From NCBI GenBank assembly GCA_964587655.1, contig CAZPMT010000137.1, positions 1 to 15,322 of the forward strand: a DNA stretch of 15,322 bases. Direction: 5' to 3'. A program made the position numbers and the translations under genes. The notes below the pieces were generated by a model. That model was not told the DNA's origin. It was given only the letters and a program-made list of their open reading frames with translations, and did not search any database. Below are positions 1 to 6,849 of this stretch, piece after piece; position 1 is the stretch's first letter, and every line of letters starts with the position of its first letter. The stretch is from CAZPMT01 sp964587655. Lineage in GTDB: Bacteria > Hydrogenedentota > Hydrogenedentia > Hydrogenedentales > SLHB01.

Positions 1-86
1 AGCCTCTACGCGAGAGCGACTAGGCCCCGCACCCGTACGATTCTCCAGAACTCCCAAGCCTTATCTTAGTGCCATTCTGGTCTGTC

Positions 87-136
87 CCTGAAATTCCTGA
101 AATTCCCCGGATGTGCCCTTGCGCGGGAATGACGGT
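87..136. repeat. REP-like non-coding repeat remnant
   Basis: A perfect 9-bp tandem duplication (CCTGAAATT twice, 87-104) is followed at 121-136 by GCGCGGGAATGACGG, which resembles the arm of common dispersed REP elements of the CGTCATTCCCGCG type. The rest of 1-188 shows no gene I can support. The short frames there translate repeat-like sequence. The REP comparison is from memory. Confidence 0.35.
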
Positions 137-188
137 GTGGGTGGCACGCGTGGGTGTTTGCACAGGGGCGTCGGTTTTGGGGTGGGTC

Positions 189-371
189 TTAGTCCGACGG
201 GCGGCGATTGAGGATCACGATCACGAGGCCGACCGCAGCGAGCAGAGCCCAACCCCCGAGTCCGAGCGGCGCCTTTGAGATGTACGGCAGTAGTGATCCG
301 CCGGTTCCCGTAAAGAGGAACAGGAAACCGCCTGCGCCGGCCACTAGCAGCAGGATGCCAAGGATTGTCAT
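189..371 (-). CDS. small two-helix membrane protein
   Basis: This 60-residue protein starts at ATG 371 behind a purine-rich ribosome site (GGAGGGAG, about 380-388). It has two hydrophobic segments, residues about 2-20 and 38-55, separated by a Gly/Ser-rich linker, and ends in a short charged tail (NRRPSD). I do not recognise a named family; it has the look of a small inner-membrane protein of unknown function. A longer frame running upstream to 1118 is not credible because it reads antisense through the neighbouring gene remnant in another frame. It lies downstream of the C45-like pseudogene on the same strand, separated by a small hairpin repeat (394-452). Confidence 0.6.
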   Translation of the reverse strand: MTILGILLLVAGAGGFLFLFTGTGGSLLPYISKAPLGLGGWALLAAVGLVIVILNRRPSD

Positions 372-393
372 CGGCTCTTTCTCCCTCCGCGCT

Positions 394-452
394 CGTAGTA
401 CAGGCTTCAGCCTGGATCTGGCTGCCGAATCCACCCTAAGGGGTGAACTACG
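394..452. repeat. 59-bp small inverted-repeat element
   Basis: The segment begins CGTAGT and ends ACTACG, a 6-bp terminal inverted repeat. It contains two more internal hairpins, AGGCT-TC-AGCCT and CACCC-taa-GGGGTG. It sits between two minus-strand genes. This nested hairpin layout in a non-coding gap suggests a REP or MITE-like dispersed element. No transposase is visible and the copy number cannot be judged from one window. Confidence 0.45.
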
Positions 453-481
453 AACATTGCTCATCGGCGCTGTATATCTCG

Positions 482-1027
482 CTACTCCCTCACGGCCAGC
501 AAGTCGTTCAGATTGAAATGCACGTAACCCGAATCGGGTGCGTTTTTCCAGTTGCCAGCGAGGTCGCGCGTCTCGTAGGCGACGCGGAACTCGAGGTCGG
601 TGGGCGCGTACACTACGCTCATCACGTTCCAATCGGATTTGTCGAGCTTCGTGACGGCGGTGATGCGCTGCACGTCCGCCAACGTCAGATCGAATCCCGC
701 CTGCCGCGCGCCTTCCGCGATCCCGGACATCTCGCGGAGATAGCGCTCCGATACGTGCGGCTGAAGTCGCTCCCACACCTTGTCCAGGATCACACACACG
801 ACCGGTTCCGGCAGACCGGTAGCTGTAAACAGCCCCACGCTTCGCCGGATGTTCCGTCCGATCCTGTCGCCTGCCAGCGCGCCGTACTGGCGTCCGATTT
901 CCTCGGGGCTGCCCGCGACGTGCAGAACGGGCAACTCTCCAACAGGAGACGAGAAGATTTCCAGGAATCCTCGGCCTTCCTTGCGCAACGTATGCCTGCC
1001 CGTCGGTTTCACGCAAGCAACGCTCAC
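482..1027 (-). pseudogene. C45-like acyltransferase/hydrolase gene with internal deletion
   Basis: The frame gives 181 residues from a GTG start at 1027. Residues about 35-110 read like the N-terminal part of the peptidase C45 / acyl-CoA:6-aminopenicillanate acyltransferase-like family (AGSPEEIGRQYGAL, then EMSGIAEGARQAG). The following LTLADVQRI, then NVMSVVYAPTDLEFRVAYE, then HFNLNDLL, looks like that family's extreme C-terminus. The whole middle, including the nucleophile cysteine (usually in a CS/CT-type motif) and the conserved RN.D region, is absent. Family members are usually about 350-500 residues. I therefore read this as an in-frame internal deletion that leaves a catalytically dead product. 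The family assignment is from motif memory. An unknown short protein is the alternative. Confidence 0.55.
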
Positions 1028-1051
1028 GACGCGGGTCCTTTCTGCGCTCTT

Positions 1052-1076
1052 GGGGCGGTTTTGGAAAAACCGCCCC
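1052..1076. repeat. GGGGCGGTTTT inverted repeat hairpin
   Basis: Perfect 11-bp arms (1052-1062 and 1066-1076) are separated by a 3-nt loop. The hairpin lies between the divergent starts of the C45 remnant (minus) and the DUF2339 gene (plus). The adjoining CCCTACTTTT leaves a short T-run on the plus strand. It could be a REP-like element or a weak terminator. The right arm resembles 6800-6818 (GGAGAAACCGGCCCTACT). Confidence 0.6.
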
Positions 1077-1198
1077 TACTTTTCGTACACGCTCTAACGA
1101 AGTATAGTGGCGCTGCATGACCCGTTCAATTCGATCTCGCCGTACACTAGGTTTAGAATGCCCCCAACGCGAATTACGGGCAAGAGTTCCGCAGGCCG

Positions 1199-3742
1199 AT
1201 GGATCCCAACAAGCGAATCGAAGATCTCGAGAACCAGGTGCAAGAACTGACGCGCCTTGTCCGCCAGTTGACGGCGCAACGCGCCCCGGAAGGATCCGAG
1301 GCCGCGGTGCGGCATCTTGACGCGCAGGCTCCGTCCGTTGAGCCGAGACCCAGCAAGCCGCGCCGCCGCGATCTGCGAAGCAGCATCAACATATTCCTGG
1401 GCGGCGAGACGGGGGAGACCCTCGAGACGCGTGTCGGCGGGATCTGGCTTATCCGTCTCTCCGTCGTGCTGTTGATGACGGCTGTAATTCTCGGCGCGCG
1501 TTTGACGGTATACAGCGAGGTGCTCGACCCCGTTTCGAAGCTCGCGATCCTGTACGCGGGCGCGGGTTGCGCTATCGCGTACGGTCTTCTGCTGCGGAAC
1601 ACGCCGAGTTTCTTCCCGCAGACAATCCTTGGAGCAGGCCTGGCGGGCCTCTACTTTGCGACCTTCTGCGCGTTCTTCTTCGAGGGTATGCAGGTTTCGA
1701 CGGACCTGTGGCTGGCCCTTCCACTATTGCTCGCATGTCTCCTGCTCTTGGTGGCCGTATGCCACTGGCGGCGCAGTCAGACCGTGACCGGCATCGCGCT
1801 TTTCCTCGTCTACTACACGGTCGTGATGAGTTGCGTTGGAGGCAAGAGCGCGGAGAACATCTACTACGCGCTGCTTACCTCGGCGATCCTCGCGTTGGTC
1901 GTATTGGCGTTTCACGCCGCGCACCGTTGGCTTCTCTTCACGTGGGCCGCGCTCATCGCGACGCATGCCACCTACATGTATTTCTTCCTCGTGAAGCCGC
2001 TCGGCCTTGACATGCCCGACCATGAGTACTTCTGGTTGTCGAACGGGTTCCTTACGCTGTGCTACCTCGCCTTCGCCTTCGCCGGCATCGTCGACGCGCG
2101 CAAGACGGGCGAGTTCCGGCGTGGCGTCGCACAGATGGCTGGCCTCAACTCCTTCGTATACCTCGTGCTCACTTGGATCGCCGTTCGCCAATACTACGTC
2201 GAATACGAGTGGGCCTTCCGCCTGGGTCTGACCGGCGAATTGCTCGCGCTGGCGGTCATGGCGCGGCTCCTCGGACCGCGCCGCAACTACCTCTATCAGA
2301 TCTACATGGCCAAGAGCATCGTAATGTTCACTCTGGCGCTCCAGGCTTACCTCTCCGGCGCAACGCTGATGGTGGCCATTGCGGTCGAGTGTCTCGGCCT
2401 CGCGTTCTCGTACCAGCGCAGCGGCATCGTGATGTTCAAGGCGATGGGGCTCGGACTGCTCAGCGTCGCGTTCTTCGGATGTCTCGTCCACGTCAAGGCG
2501 CCCGGCTCGATATCGACCGGCCTCTTTGAATTGCGTACCAACTGGTTCTGTTGCGCGGGTTCGAGCGTCGCGTTCATGATCGTCGCCTGGTTCTACGACC
2601 ATTTCGTCCGCCGCGTCAGACCTGGGGACCGGACGATCCGAAGCCAATGGATTCTGGCCGACACATTCCTCGATGTACGCGGCTCCGCGGCCGCGATGAT
2701 GCACGCCGCCGCCGCGGCGCTGGTCTTGCTCAGCATCACGATCATCGATCAGGGAAGCAACCCCATGCTTCCTTATCTTCTGGGCGGCGAGGGAGTGTTG
2801 ATGGCCCTGGCCGGGCTTGTGCTGCGCACGCCGCAACTCGAGGTGGGAGGCGTGTTGCTCGTCGTTGCGGCCCACGTCTGCTACCACGCGTTCCTGATGT
2901 ACGGCATGGCCGGCTTTGAAGTGCAGCCCGGTTACGTGCTCTATACCGTCCTGCTCGCCTTGATCACGTATCTGGGCGCGTACCTTTGGGAAGGATATTT
3001 GCGCCGCGCGAAAGGCGGACGCCCCTGGGAACACCACGCCATCGCGGCCCTGCCGTATCTCGCCGCCACGTACATGCTGACGACACTCATTGGCCGCGAA
3101 TTCACCGGAATCCACGTCGCGCTCGCGCGGAACACGCTCGGCGTCGTTCTGCTCCTCGTCGGCGTCCTTACCCGATTCACCGGCGTAAAGGCATCGGGCC
3201 TCCTGGCCCTCGGCATCGGCAGCGCGACCCTGCTCAACGGCCTGTACATCTTGCACGACGCTTTCCCGAAGGCCCCCGACTTCGGTCTCTACCTCACTCT
3301 TTTCCTGATTACGTTCGTCGTCGGCGAGCGGCTGTTCGTCGTGCTCCAACACCAGGAGCGAATCCCGTCAAAAGGCGAAGACCTTCTCCGTTCGCTGCTA
3401 GTGGTCCTTGCTGCCGTGTTCGGCGTGCTGGGATTCACCCCCTACGCGCGCCCGGAGTACATCACCCTGGTGTGGCTGGCCCTCGCTGTCGCGGCGGTCC
3501 TGTTGGGCGTTGTATTTCGCGAGAGCCGCTATCGATGGACCGGCATGGCCCTGTTCGGCGCGGCCACCGCCCGCGCTTTCGCATACGACCTGCTCAAACT
3601 GCCGCTCGTGTACCAGTTTCTCTCGTTCGCCGCGCTGAGCGTCCTGTTGCTGATCATCTCGTGGGGCTACGCCCGTTACCGCAAGAAGCTGCTGCGCACA
3701 CGGGAGGACGGGCGTGACAAGGAGGCGGCGTCACATGGATGA
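1199..3742 (+). CDS. DUF2339 family multi-pass membrane protein
   Basis: This 847-residue protein starts at ATG 1199. Residues 1-28 (MDPNKRIEDLENQVQELTRL onward) form a short charged coiled coil, followed by a low-complexity linker to about residue 65. The conserved entry segment of DUF2339 proteins follows (ETRVGGIWLIRLSVVLLMTA), and then some twenty hydrophobic helices to the end. The C-terminal 15 residues are charged and cytoplasmic-like. This is the usual layout and size of DUF2339 predicted membrane proteins, whose biochemical function is unknown to me. The stop overlaps the next gene by 8 nt, so the two are probably co-transcribed and translationally coupled. No strong ribosome site precedes the start. 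The divergent upstream gap holds only weak promoter-like hexamers (TAGAAT at 1153-1158). Confidence 0.85.
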   Translation: MDPNKRIEDLENQVQELTRLVRQLTAQRAPEGSEAAVRHLDAQAPSVEPRPSKPRRRDLRSSINIFLGGETGETLETRVGGIWLIRLSVVLLMTAVILGARLTVYSEVLDPVSKLAILYAGAGCAIAYGLLLRNTPSFFPQTILGAGLAGLYFATFCAFFFEGMQVSTDLWLALPLLLACLLLLVAVCHWRRSQTVTGIALFLVYYTVVMSCVGGKSAENIYYALLTSAILALVVLAFHAAHRWLLFTWAALIATHATYMYFFLVKPLGLDMPDHEYFWLSNGFLTLCYLAFAFAGIVDARKTGEFRRGVAQMAGLNSFVYLVLTWIAVRQYYVEYEWAFRLGLTGELLALAVMARLLGPRRNYLYQIYMAKSIVMFTLALQAYLSGATLMVAIAVECLGLAFSYQRSGIVMFKAMGLGLLSVAFFGCLVHVKAPGSISTGLFELRTNWFCCAGSSVAFMIVAWFYDHFVRRVRPGDRTIRSQWILADTFLDVRGSAAAMMHAAAAALVLLSITIIDQGSNPMLPYLLGGEGVLMALAGLVLRTPQLEVGGVLLVVAAHVCYHAFLMYGMAGFEVQPGYVLYTVLLALITYLGAYLWEGYLRRAKGGRPWEHHAIAALPYLAATYMLTTLIGREFTGIHVALARNTLGVVLLLVGVLTRFTGVKASGLLALGIGSATLLNGLYILHDAFPKAPDFGLYLTLFLITFVVGERLFVVLQHQERIPSKGEDLLRSLLVVLAAVFGVLGFTPYARPEYITLVWLALAVAAVLLGVVFRESRYRWTGMALFGAATARAFAYDLLKLPLVYQFLSFAALSVLLLIISWGYARYRKKLLRTREDGRDKEAASHG
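3719..3725 (+). promoter_or_regulatory. ribosome binding site for the nucleotidyltransferase
   Basis: AAGGAGG lies inside the 3' end of the DUF2339 gene, 9 nt before ATG 3735. It argues for that start rather than the in-frame GTG at 3714, which lies upstream of this site. Confidence 0.75.
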
Positions 3743-5066
3743 GCGATATCGAGCCGCCGCCGGCATATGTCAATGCCTGACACGAGCCGGGTATCGCGCC
3801 CTCTTGGCGGGCGGGTGTGTGCGCGACTTGATACTGGGCGTCCGGCCCAAGGACTACGATGTGGCCACGAGCGCGCCCCCCGGTGTCGTAGCCGGTCTTT
3901 TCGAGAAATGCATCTCGGTGGGCGCGGCGTTCGGCGTCCAGATCGTCGTACTGCCGGAGGGAATGTTCGAAGTGTCGACGTTCCGCAAGGACGGACCTTA
4001 TCTCGACGGACGCCATCCGGACCACGTGGAATTCGTGGACGAGATCGAAGACGCACACCGGCGCGATTTCACGATCAACGCCATGTTTCTCGATCCCGTG
4101 ACCGACTCCGTGATCGATTACGTCGGTGGACGAGAGGATCTGCAACGCGGCATCGTCCGCACCGTCGGAGGTCCGCGCCAGCGCTTTTCCGAAGATCACC
4201 TCCGGCTGCTTCGCGCCGTTCGTTTTGCCGCGAGACTCGCCTACACAATCGACTCCGAAACCCTGGACGCCATCGTTGAAATGGCCCCCCTCATCAACCG
4301 CACAAGCGCCGAGCGGATCCGCGACGAAATCATCAAGGTCCTGACGGAAGGCGGCGCACGGCGCGCCTTTGAACTGCTCGACCAAACCGGGCTTCTTCTA
4401 CACGTTCTTCCCGAAGTCGCGAAGATGAAGGGTGTCGAGCAGCCGCCGGAGTTCCATCCGGAGGGCGACGTATTCGAACACACGCTTCGAATACTCGATA
4501 TTGCCCACGACCCGTCGCCCGCGCTCGCCATGGCCATTCTCCTCCATGACATCGGCAAGCCCCTCACGCAAACCTTCGAGGACCGTATCCGCTTCAACAA
4601 CCATGACAAAGTCGGCGCACGTGAGACGGAGAAGATCTGCCGGCGGCTCCGCTTCTCGAACGAAGACGCGGAACACATAGTGCGGATGGTCGAAAACCAC
4701 ATGCGGGTCGACACCATTCCCTCGATGCGCGAAAGCAAACGGAAACGCTTCGTACGTGAAGAGGGATTCCCTGAGTTGCTCGAGCTGTGCCGGTTGGACT
4801 GCCTCGCCAGCCACAATTCAACCGAAACCATCGAGTGGATCGAGCGTTACATTGCGTCATTGCCGCCGGAGGAACTCAAGCCCGCGCCGTTGCTCGGTGG
4901 CAACGACCTGATTGCGATGGGTTATCAGCCCGGTCCGTTTTTTGGCGAAATCCTCAGCGCCATCGAGGACGAGCAACTCGAAGGGACCCTAACCACGCCC
5001 GAACAAGCCCGCGACTTCGTCCTTACCCGCTGGCCCAATCAGCGGACTACACCACAACAAGACTGA
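3735..5066 (+). CDS. CCA tRNA nucleotidyltransferase / poly(A) polymerase family
   Basis: This 443-residue class II nucleotidyltransferase adds CCA (or A residues) to RNA 3' ends in the cytoplasm. Visible motifs: GG-CVRD at 26-31 (nucleotide-binding turn), the catalytic DYD at 40-42, RRDFTINAM at 109-117, and the RFSEDHLRLLRAVRFAARL block at about 150-168, typical of the PcnB/Cca head and neck. An HD-type domain follows, with H249, H271-D272 (LLHDIGKP) and H290. The HD domain favours a bacterial CCA-adding or A-adding enzyme over a short poly(A) polymerase. Motifs alone do not tell me whether it adds CCA, A or CC. The start is set by AAGGAGG at 3719. It overlaps the DUF2339 stop by 8 nt, and its own stop overlaps the convergent YhhN gene by 20 bp. 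Confidence 0.88.
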   Translation: MDERYRAAAGICQCLTRAGYRALLAGGCVRDLILGVRPKDYDVATSAPPGVVAGLFEKCISVGAAFGVQIVVLPEGMFEVSTFRKDGPYLDGRHPDHVEFVDEIEDAHRRDFTINAMFLDPVTDSVIDYVGGREDLQRGIVRTVGGPRQRFSEDHLRLLRAVRFAARLAYTIDSETLDAIVEMAPLINRTSAERIRDEIIKVLTEGGARRAFELLDQTGLLLHVLPEVAKMKGVEQPPEFHPEGDVFEHTLRILDIAHDPSPALAMAILLHDIGKPLTQTFEDRIRFNNHDKVGARETEKICRRLRFSNEDAEHIVRMVENHMRVDTIPSMRESKRKRFVREEGFPELLELCRLDCLASHNSTETIEWIERYIASLPPEELKPAPLLGGNDLIAMGYQPGPFFGEILSAIEDEQLEGTLTTPEQARDFVLTRWPNQRTTPQQD

Positions 5067-5694
5067 CGCTGTACGCGAGAAGGAGTTGGCCGCCGTAGTA
5101 AAGCGGAAGCCCCCAGAGCGAGTTGGCGAAACCCGGTGCGACAAACCGGTCCCGCGCCACGGCGATGTCCGACAGGTAGAACATCACGGCCCCCGCGAGA
5201 ATGACCCATTGTCCCGTGCTCCACGCCGCGCCCGCGGCGAACACAACCATGGCCGAAATGACGGTGATGTACGCCATCACCGGATAGCGCATATCCGTCG
5301 TGAGATGAGGTCCTATCCACTGCACCACCAGGATGATAACGACCCCGCAGCAAAGCAGGGCGGCGCCGGAAGCGGCGTGACTGGGTCCCGTGGATAAGAA
5401 CGCGCCGATGTAGGTCACATGCGCCAGCAGAAAACTCACCAGCCCCGCCTGGAAGATCAGAGGGTGCCTCCAAAGCAGAAACACGTCTCCGAACCAGGAG
5501 AGGGCCAGTCCTGCAAGTATGAACAACCCGTAGCGCGAATCGAGCGCGCCCCCGCTTAAGGCAGTCAGGATGAACGCCGTAGAGGCGATGATCTTGAAGA
5601 GGATCCGTTGCGCAGTTGCCCCCTTGCGTTCCGCCGCGAGCAGCAAGATCAGCCCGACAATCGTGACGATGATCCAAACGTCAATGCTAAACAT
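5047..5694 (-). CDS. YhhN/TMEM86 family membrane protein (lysoplasmalogenase-like)
   Basis: This 215-residue, almost wholly hydrophobic protein has about eight helices. Family-like signatures are GGALDSRYGLFILAGLALSW followed by FGDVFLL (about 48-74), FQAGLVSFLLAHVTYIGAF (81-99) and FYLSDIAVARDRF (172-184). The two conserved aspartates, in the FGD and LSD motifs, are those expected of the YhhN family. Some members (TMEM86) hydrolyse lysoplasmalogen; bacterial roles are poorly known. The start at ATG 5694 fits the family length. An upstream extension to 5916 would read through the toxin gene in another frame. It begins 8 nt inside the end of the RelE-like gene, so it is probably expressed from the toxin-antitoxin transcript. 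Its 3' end overlaps the convergent nucleotidyltransferase gene. Confidence 0.82.
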   Translation of the reverse strand: MFSIDVWIIVTIVGLILLLAAERKGATAQRILFKIIASTAFILTALSGGALDSRYGLFILAGLALSWFGDVFLLWRHPLIFQAGLVSFLLAHVTYIGAFLSTGPSHAASGAALLCCGVVIILVVQWIGPHLTTDMRYPVMAYITVISAMVVFAAGAAWSTGQWVILAGAVMFYLSDIAVARDRFVAPGFANSLWGLPLYYGGQLLLAYSVSLVVV

Positions 5695-5998
5695 ATGCGT
5701 GTTGTACTCCGGCCGCGAATAAGTACACTTCGTCGTGTGTACCGATGGTTTCCAGAAGAACCGCTTGTTGGCCCTCATGTTCGACGAAACGAAAGACGAT
5801 TCGAAGGTCATAGCCAAGGGAACAGGCCCAGAGCCCGTCGAGTTCTCCTCTGAGCTTGTGAGTCTTGAGGCGCGGATGCGATGCGTCCTCCTCAAGAAGA
5901 TGCAGAACCGCGGCAAACATCTCCCGGGTTAATACACCCCTTGCCGAGAGACGTTTAGTGGCCCTTTGAAAGGCGCTCGAAACGATGAGCCTGTTCAC
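5687..5998 (-). CDS. RelE/YafQ-like type II toxin
   Basis: This 103-residue protein starts at GTG 5998, overlapping the antitoxin stop in a GTGA arrangement. RelE-superfamily features are an N-terminal helix pair, THKLRGELDGLWACSLGYD (46-64), the strand motif LRIVFRF (65-71) and the C-terminal IGTHDEVY (85-92). The last includes the histidine typical of YafQ-like mRNA interferases. The predicted role is ribosome-dependent mRNA cleavage held in check by the upstream antitoxin. The gene is full length with key residues present, so it may be active. Its last 8 nt overlap the YhhN start. Confidence 0.85.
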   Translation of the reverse strand: MNRLIVSSAFQRATKRLSARGVLTREMFAAVLHLLEEDASHPRLKTHKLRGELDGLWACSLGYDLRIVFRFVEHEGQQAVLLETIGTHDEVYLFAAGVQHAYV

Positions 5999-6210
5999 GA
6001 GAAGAGCCGATCCACAGCCTCGTCAGCGGTCATGACGCCGCATTCGCCTTGCCGGTATTCGTGTTCGGCATCCTCGATATCCAAGAGGAGTTCGCCGCGC
6101 CGTTTCGCGATCATGCGTTTCCGGACAATCTCGACCAGTTCTTCCTGCTCTTCGAGCGTCAGGCGGTCGGCGGCCTCGACGACATCCCCAAATCGTAATG
6201 CGTGTTCCAC
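5995..6210 (-). CDS. antitoxin of the RelE-like toxin
   Basis: This 71-residue acidic protein (ADRLTLEEQEELVEIVRKRM) has a predicted helical N-terminus and a C-terminal region with TADEAVDRLF. It matches small antitoxins that precede RelE/YafQ-type toxins in many genomes. The GTG start at 6210 is supported by AAGGA about 8 nt upstream. A longer open frame to 6540 reads an Arg/Gly-rich shadow and is rejected. Antitoxin first, 4-nt overlap with the toxin and a promoter at 6323-6351 form the standard autoregulated arrangement. I do not see a classical DNA-binding fold, so autoregulation is inferred from gene order only. Confidence 0.78.
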   Translation of the reverse strand: MEHALRFGDVVEAADRLTLEEQEELVEIVRKRMIAKRRGELLLDIEDAEHEYRQGECGVMTADEAVDRLFS

Positions 6211-6322
6211 AGATGTTCCTTGACGCCGTGAAGAAGCCGGCGTATGGTTTGGCGTTAAGTCGGTGCGGCACACTCGAATGCGGCTTGCACCGGCTCTCGT
6301 CGTTCTTGCCAGTCGCATACGA

Positions 6323-6351
6323 ATGATACCATGACCGCGAGGATTGCGCAA
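6323..6351 (-). promoter_or_regulatory. promoter for the RelE-like toxin-antitoxin operon
   Basis: On the minus strand TTGCGC (6351-6346) is followed by a 17-nt spacer and TATCAT (6328-6323), leaving a leader of roughly 105 nt to GTG 6210. Its form matches the candidate ABC-operon promoter at 10201-10229 (TTGCGC, 17 nt, TATGAT). Confidence 0.45.
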
Positions 6352-6392
6352 AACTCTGGGCGACAGCGAGGGCCGTCCTGCGCTTACACCCT

Positions 6393-6536
6393 TCATTTTA
6401 CCCTTTTCACCCTGTGCGCGCCCGCCAGCGCAATCACCGACACCAGCGCGCCCAGAGCGATGATCCCCGCCACGGGCAACGGCCCCGCGCCGTTCCCATA
6501 CAGCGCCGCCAGCCGCAACGTCCACTGCGATTGTTC
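6393..6536 (-). pseudogene. orphan C-terminal membrane-anchor tail (LPVAG-TM-basic)
   Basis: Immediately after the TGA of the YgiT-type gene, in the same frame, 47 codons stay open to a TGA at 6393. They encode LRLAALYGNGAGPLPVAG, then a hydrophobic helix (IIALGALVSVIALAGA), then HRVKRVK. This is the three-part shape of a C-terminal sorting or anchoring signal: short motif, one helix, basic end. There is no ATG, and the usable start codons are only TTG or CTG. I read it as the surviving tail of a larger surface protein whose body has been lost or replaced. It could instead be a chance open stretch, but the composition is strongly membrane-like. Confidence 0.45.
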
Positions 6537-6746
6537 TCACACATACTCATAGACTGGCGTTTCGATTACGCGGGCCGGCTTGGTTCCCCCTTTAACAATC
6601 GCCTGAATATGTTCCACAGTTTCAGGCGAGAAGAATTCCTCGCCCGTTTCTTTGCAGACCCGTGCGGGAACGTGCTCGATGACGTGGAGTTTTCCGCCGT
6701 ACTCAATCGTATAGGTAACTTCCGTTTCAATCATCGTTTCATTCAT
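6537..6746 (-). CDS. orphan YgiT-type antitoxin-like protein
   Basis: This 69-residue protein starts at ATG 6746. The text VTYTIEYGGKLHVIEHVPAR (10-29), then VCKETGEEFFSPETVEHIQ (30-48) and a closing ARVIETPVYEY, resembles the short YgiT/MqsA-type zinc-finger antitoxin family. There a 'VPARVC.ETGE..FSPETVE' core is common. The second zinc-type cysteine is replaced (C-K-E-T), which from memory is also seen in this subgroup, so metal binding is doubtful. Such proteins normally accompany a toxin of the DUF4258/RelE type. None is adjacent here: upstream lies the end of an ABC permease gene. An in-frame ATG at 6794 would add 16 charged residues that come from a dispersed repeat (6777-6807), so I prefer 6746. 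Confidence 0.68.
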   Translation of the reverse strand: MNETMIETEVTYTIEYGGKLHVIEHVPARVCKETGEEFFSPETVEHIQAIVKGGTKPARVIETPVYEYV

Positions 6747-6776
6747 GGCCTTCGGTGTTCTCCTGTTCTTTTCCTG

Positions 6777-6807
6777 ATCCTGATATTGTTCCACAAACTC
6801 GGAGAAA
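6777..6807. repeat. dispersed 31-bp repeat, copy 1
   Basis: This segment aligns without gaps to 13044-13074 with about six or seven mismatches in 31 positions. The minus-strand core is TTTCTCNGAGNTTGTG. It lies between the YgiT-type gene and the ABC permease. A third, more diverged relative appears at 15281-15306 in the opposite orientation. Confidence 0.5.
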
Positions 6808-6849
6808 CCGGCCCTACTCTACTCCATTCGGTGATCATTGTAGCTGTTC

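Noticed and set aside
1049..1080. terminator for the DUF2339 region
   Set aside because: It lies between divergent starts, so neither neighbour needs a terminator there; kept only as an inverted repeat.
189..1118. 309-codon minus-strand frame covering both left-end genes
   Set aside because: Only its last 60 residues look like protein; the rest is an alternative frame of the C45-like gene and repeats.
1724..3352. 542-codon minus-strand open frame inside the DUF2339 gene
   Set aside because: Its composition is rich in Arg, Glu, Asp and His with no domain pattern, as expected for the antisense of hydrophobic codons.
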